Source: Clostridium_AD sp937920395
GTDB taxonomy: Bacteria > Bacillota > Clostridia > Clostridiales > Clostridiaceae
Length of the DNA stretch: 33,562 nt
Reading direction: 5' to 3'
Assembly (NCBI GenBank): GCA_052274345.1
Contig: DAVZGP010000042.1
Span: forward strand, 1 to 33,562
Positions 31,974 to 33,562 of this stretch are shown in pieces. The notes beneath the pieces are model-generated. The model ran no database searches. It was given only the letters and a program-made list of their open reading frames with translations, and was not told where the DNA came from. The position numbers and the translations under genes are program-made. Numbering within the stretch: position 1 is the stretch's first letter; every line of letters begins with the position of its first letter.

Positions 31974-33407
31974 ATGAATTCAGTGGATAATAGTAATTTT
32001 AAAAATAGATGGATAATTTTGTTTATAGTTGTAATGGTAACTTTTATGTGTACTTTAGATAGCAGTATTGTAAACGTAGCTTTACCTGTAATGGCTAAAT
32101 CACTTCATGTAACATCAGCGGGTGTTCAATTGGTAGTAACGAGTTACTTAATTGTTATCTCAGCAGCTATATTAGTTTTTGGAAAACTAGGGGATATGCT
32201 TGGTAAAACAAAGGTATTCAAGTTTGGAATAGCTGTATTTACAATAGGTTCTTTATTTTGTGGAGTAACAAGTTCCCTTACCTTTTTAGTTATAGCAAGA
32301 GTTATTCAGGCAATAGGAGCGGCAGCTACAATGGCTAATAGTCAAGGAATTATAACAGGAGTGTTTCCAGCAAATGAGAGAGGAAGAGCCCTTGGAATTA
32401 CGGGAACGTTTGTTGCTCTTGGAGCAATGGTTGGACCAGGACTAGGAGGTTTTATAGTCGATGCTACAAGTTGGGAATACATATTTCTAATTAACATACC
32501 AATAGGCATAATAACTTTATTTTATGGTTTAAAAATACTGCCCAAAGCAAACAAAACAGAAAAAGGGAAATTGGATGGATATGGAGCATTACTATTTGTA
32601 TTTACTATAATTCCTCTATTTGTAGCTCTTGGCAAGGGGCAGGAAATTGGTTTTACACGTCCTATAATTTTGATAGGTTTTTTAATATCAATTGTTTCAT
32701 TTATAGCATTTATATTTGTGGAGAAGAAACGTAAAAACCCTTTATTAGAACTTAAAATATTTGAGAATAAATTATTCTCACTTTCTATATTTTGTGGGTT
32801 TATATCTTTTGTGGCAATGTTTTGTTCGGTTATTATTCAACCCTTTTACCTCCAAGATGTACTTAAGTACTCACCTGCATTTACTGGATTAGTACTTATG
32901 GTATCTCCTTTAGTTTTATCTGTTGTTGCACCAGTAAGTGGGCATTTATCAGATAAAATAGGATCTGAGATTCTAACTTTTATAGGTCTTTTGGTAAATA
33001 GTGTGGGTCTGTTTTTAATGTCAACTTTAAATGAACAAACGAGTCTTATGACTATGGTGTTTTATATAATCGTTATGACAATTGGTAATGGTCTATTTCA
33101 ATCGCCTAATAATTCTTTAATAATGTCCACAGTAGCAAAGGATAAATTAGGTATCGCAGGAAGTATTAATGGACTTGTAAGAAACCTCGGAATGGTATGT
33201 GGAATAGCTCTGTCAACTGCACTTTTATATAATAGAATGAGTTATAAAATTGGGTATCATGTAACTAATTATATAGTGGGACGAAATGATGCATTTATAT
33301 ATGGCATGAGAATTGTATATATAGTTGCAGCAATTATTTGTTTAATTGGGGCAATTTTAACTTTTTCAAGATTGCGTAGTAGTAAAGTCAAGTTAGAAAA
33401 CTCTTAA
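31974..33407 (+). CDS. MFS multidrug efflux transporter, DHA2 (EmrB/QacA) family
   Basis: Membrane antiporter of 477 residues with about 14 hydrophobic helices, expected to export lipophilic drugs or toxic compounds in exchange for protons. DHA2 motifs are present: LDSSIVNVALP in helix 1 (motif D1), GKLGDMLGKTKVF (motif A) and the antiporter motif C GAMVGPGLGGF in helix 5. The ATG at 31974 is 7 nt after GAGGAG; the ATG at 31968 is 1 nt away. It is co-transcribed with the MarR gene and followed by a terminator and then a group II intron. The substrate is unknown. Confidence 0.9.
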   Translation: MNSVDNSNFKNRWIILFIVVMVTFMCTLDSSIVNVALPVMAKSLHVTSAGVQLVVTSYLIVISAAILVFGKLGDMLGKTKVFKFGIAVFTIGSLFCGVTSSLTFLVIARVIQAIGAAATMANSQGIITGVFPANERGRALGITGTFVALGAMVGPGLGGFIVDATSWEYIFLINIPIGIITLFYGLKILPKANKTEKGKLDGYGALLFVFTIIPLFVALGKGQEIGFTRPIILIGFLISIVSFIAFIFVEKKRKNPLLELKIFENKLFSLSIFCGFISFVAMFCSVIIQPFYLQDVLKYSPAFTGLVLMVSPLVLSVVAPVSGHLSDKIGSEILTFIGLLVNSVGLFLMSTLNEQTSLMTMVFYIIVMTIGNGLFQSPNNSLIMSTVAKDKLGIAGSINGLVRNLGMVCGIALSTALLYNRMSYKIGYHVTNYIVGRNDAFIYGMRIVYIVAAIICLIGAILTFSRLRSSKVKLENS

Positions 33408-33479
33408 TAATAACTAATAAGTTTATTAGATACATCATTATTTTTAGAGAAAATAAAAAAGTAAGATTATAGAGTTAAT

Positions 33480-33511
33480 AAAACTATGGAAGTATATTTC
33501 CATAGTTTTTT
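33480..33511 (+). terminator. Rho-independent terminator after the MFS gene
   Basis: AAAACTATGGAA (33480-33491) pairs exactly with TTCCATAGTTTT (33498-33509) around a 6-nt loop, with T residues continuing to 33511. The group II intron starts 5 nt later. Confidence 0.9.
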
Positions 33512-33515
33512 ATTA

Positions 33516-33562
33516 GTGTGCCCGGCATGGGCGTTTACTCGTCGGTGAAAGTCCGATACGGG
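33516..33562 (+). mobile_element. 5' end of a group IIC intron (cut by the window end)
   Basis: From 33516 the sequence reads GTGTGCCCGGCATGGG, the GUGYG intron start plus the opening of domain I; I recall the same opening in the Oceanobacillus iheyensis group IIC intron. GGTGAAAGTCCGATACGGG follows, also typical of the domain I start. Class C introns are known to insert just after rho-independent terminator hairpins, exactly as seen here. The reverse-transcriptase gene and the 3' end would lie beyond 33562. Confidence 0.85.

Overview
The window looks like chromosomal DNA of a low-GC, anaerobic, endospore-forming Firmicute, most likely a Clostridium (Clostridiaceae). The signs are very AT-rich intergenic DNA, purine-rich Shine-Dalgarno sites, an [FeFe]-hydrogenase maturation gene (hydG with its TM1266-type partner), TPP and SAM riboswitches in clostridial style, the acetyl-homoserine/sulfhydrylase methionine route, and a methionine-rich coat-like protein. 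The species cannot be fixed from the sequence alone.

Layout. (1) 80-3815: an NAD salvage operon: a NrtR-type Nudix regulator, a nicotinamidase-like hydrolase and nicotinate phosphoribosyltransferase. It has a perfect 16-bp palindrome at its promoter and a decayed pirin gene at its 3' end. (2) 3765-6668: a secreted NlpC/P60 peptidase, then a two-gene ATPase + TOPRIM module resembling AbiL/PARIS/OLD-type phage defence. (3) 6682-13319: an amino-acid permease, an alpha/beta hydrolase, a small membrane protein, a DUF3048 lipoprotein, a GlpA-like FAD oxidoreductase and a beta-carbonic-anhydrase-like protein. (4) 13341-14226: ThiT thiamine transporter under a TPP riboswitch with a terminator. (5) 14354-16305: TM1266-type regulator and hydG behind a near-consensus Rex site and a long leader that appears to form a switch with a terminator. 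(6) 16431-19870: a nitroreductase, then metA and metY on the minus strand under a SAM-I riboswitch. (7) 19906-20244: a 5'-truncated YbaK-family pseudogene. (8) 20387-25920: a six-gene signalling operon with three histidine kinases (two with N-terminal receiver domains), a cobalamin-binding sensor-like protein and two paralogous 161-residue helical proteins of unknown family. It also carries the 3' remnant of a second cobalamin-binding gene, so a gene pair was duplicated and partly lost. (9) 26108-30760: a Met-rich tandem-repeat protein, an intact YbaK deacylase, a YjeM-like transporter and a degenerate PLP-fold/GNAT fusion. (10) 30776-33562: a sugar O-acetyltransferase, a MarR/MFS efflux operon with a consensus promoter framed by two palindromes, and the first 47 nt of a group IIC intron directly after the MFS terminator.

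The strongest leads for something undescribed are the cobalamin-sensor/multi-kinase operon with its unnamed helical protein family, the hyd-operon leader RNA, the ATPase-TOPRIM pair and the PLP-GNAT fusion that has lost its catalytic lysine position. All functions are read from sequence motifs; no database search was run.
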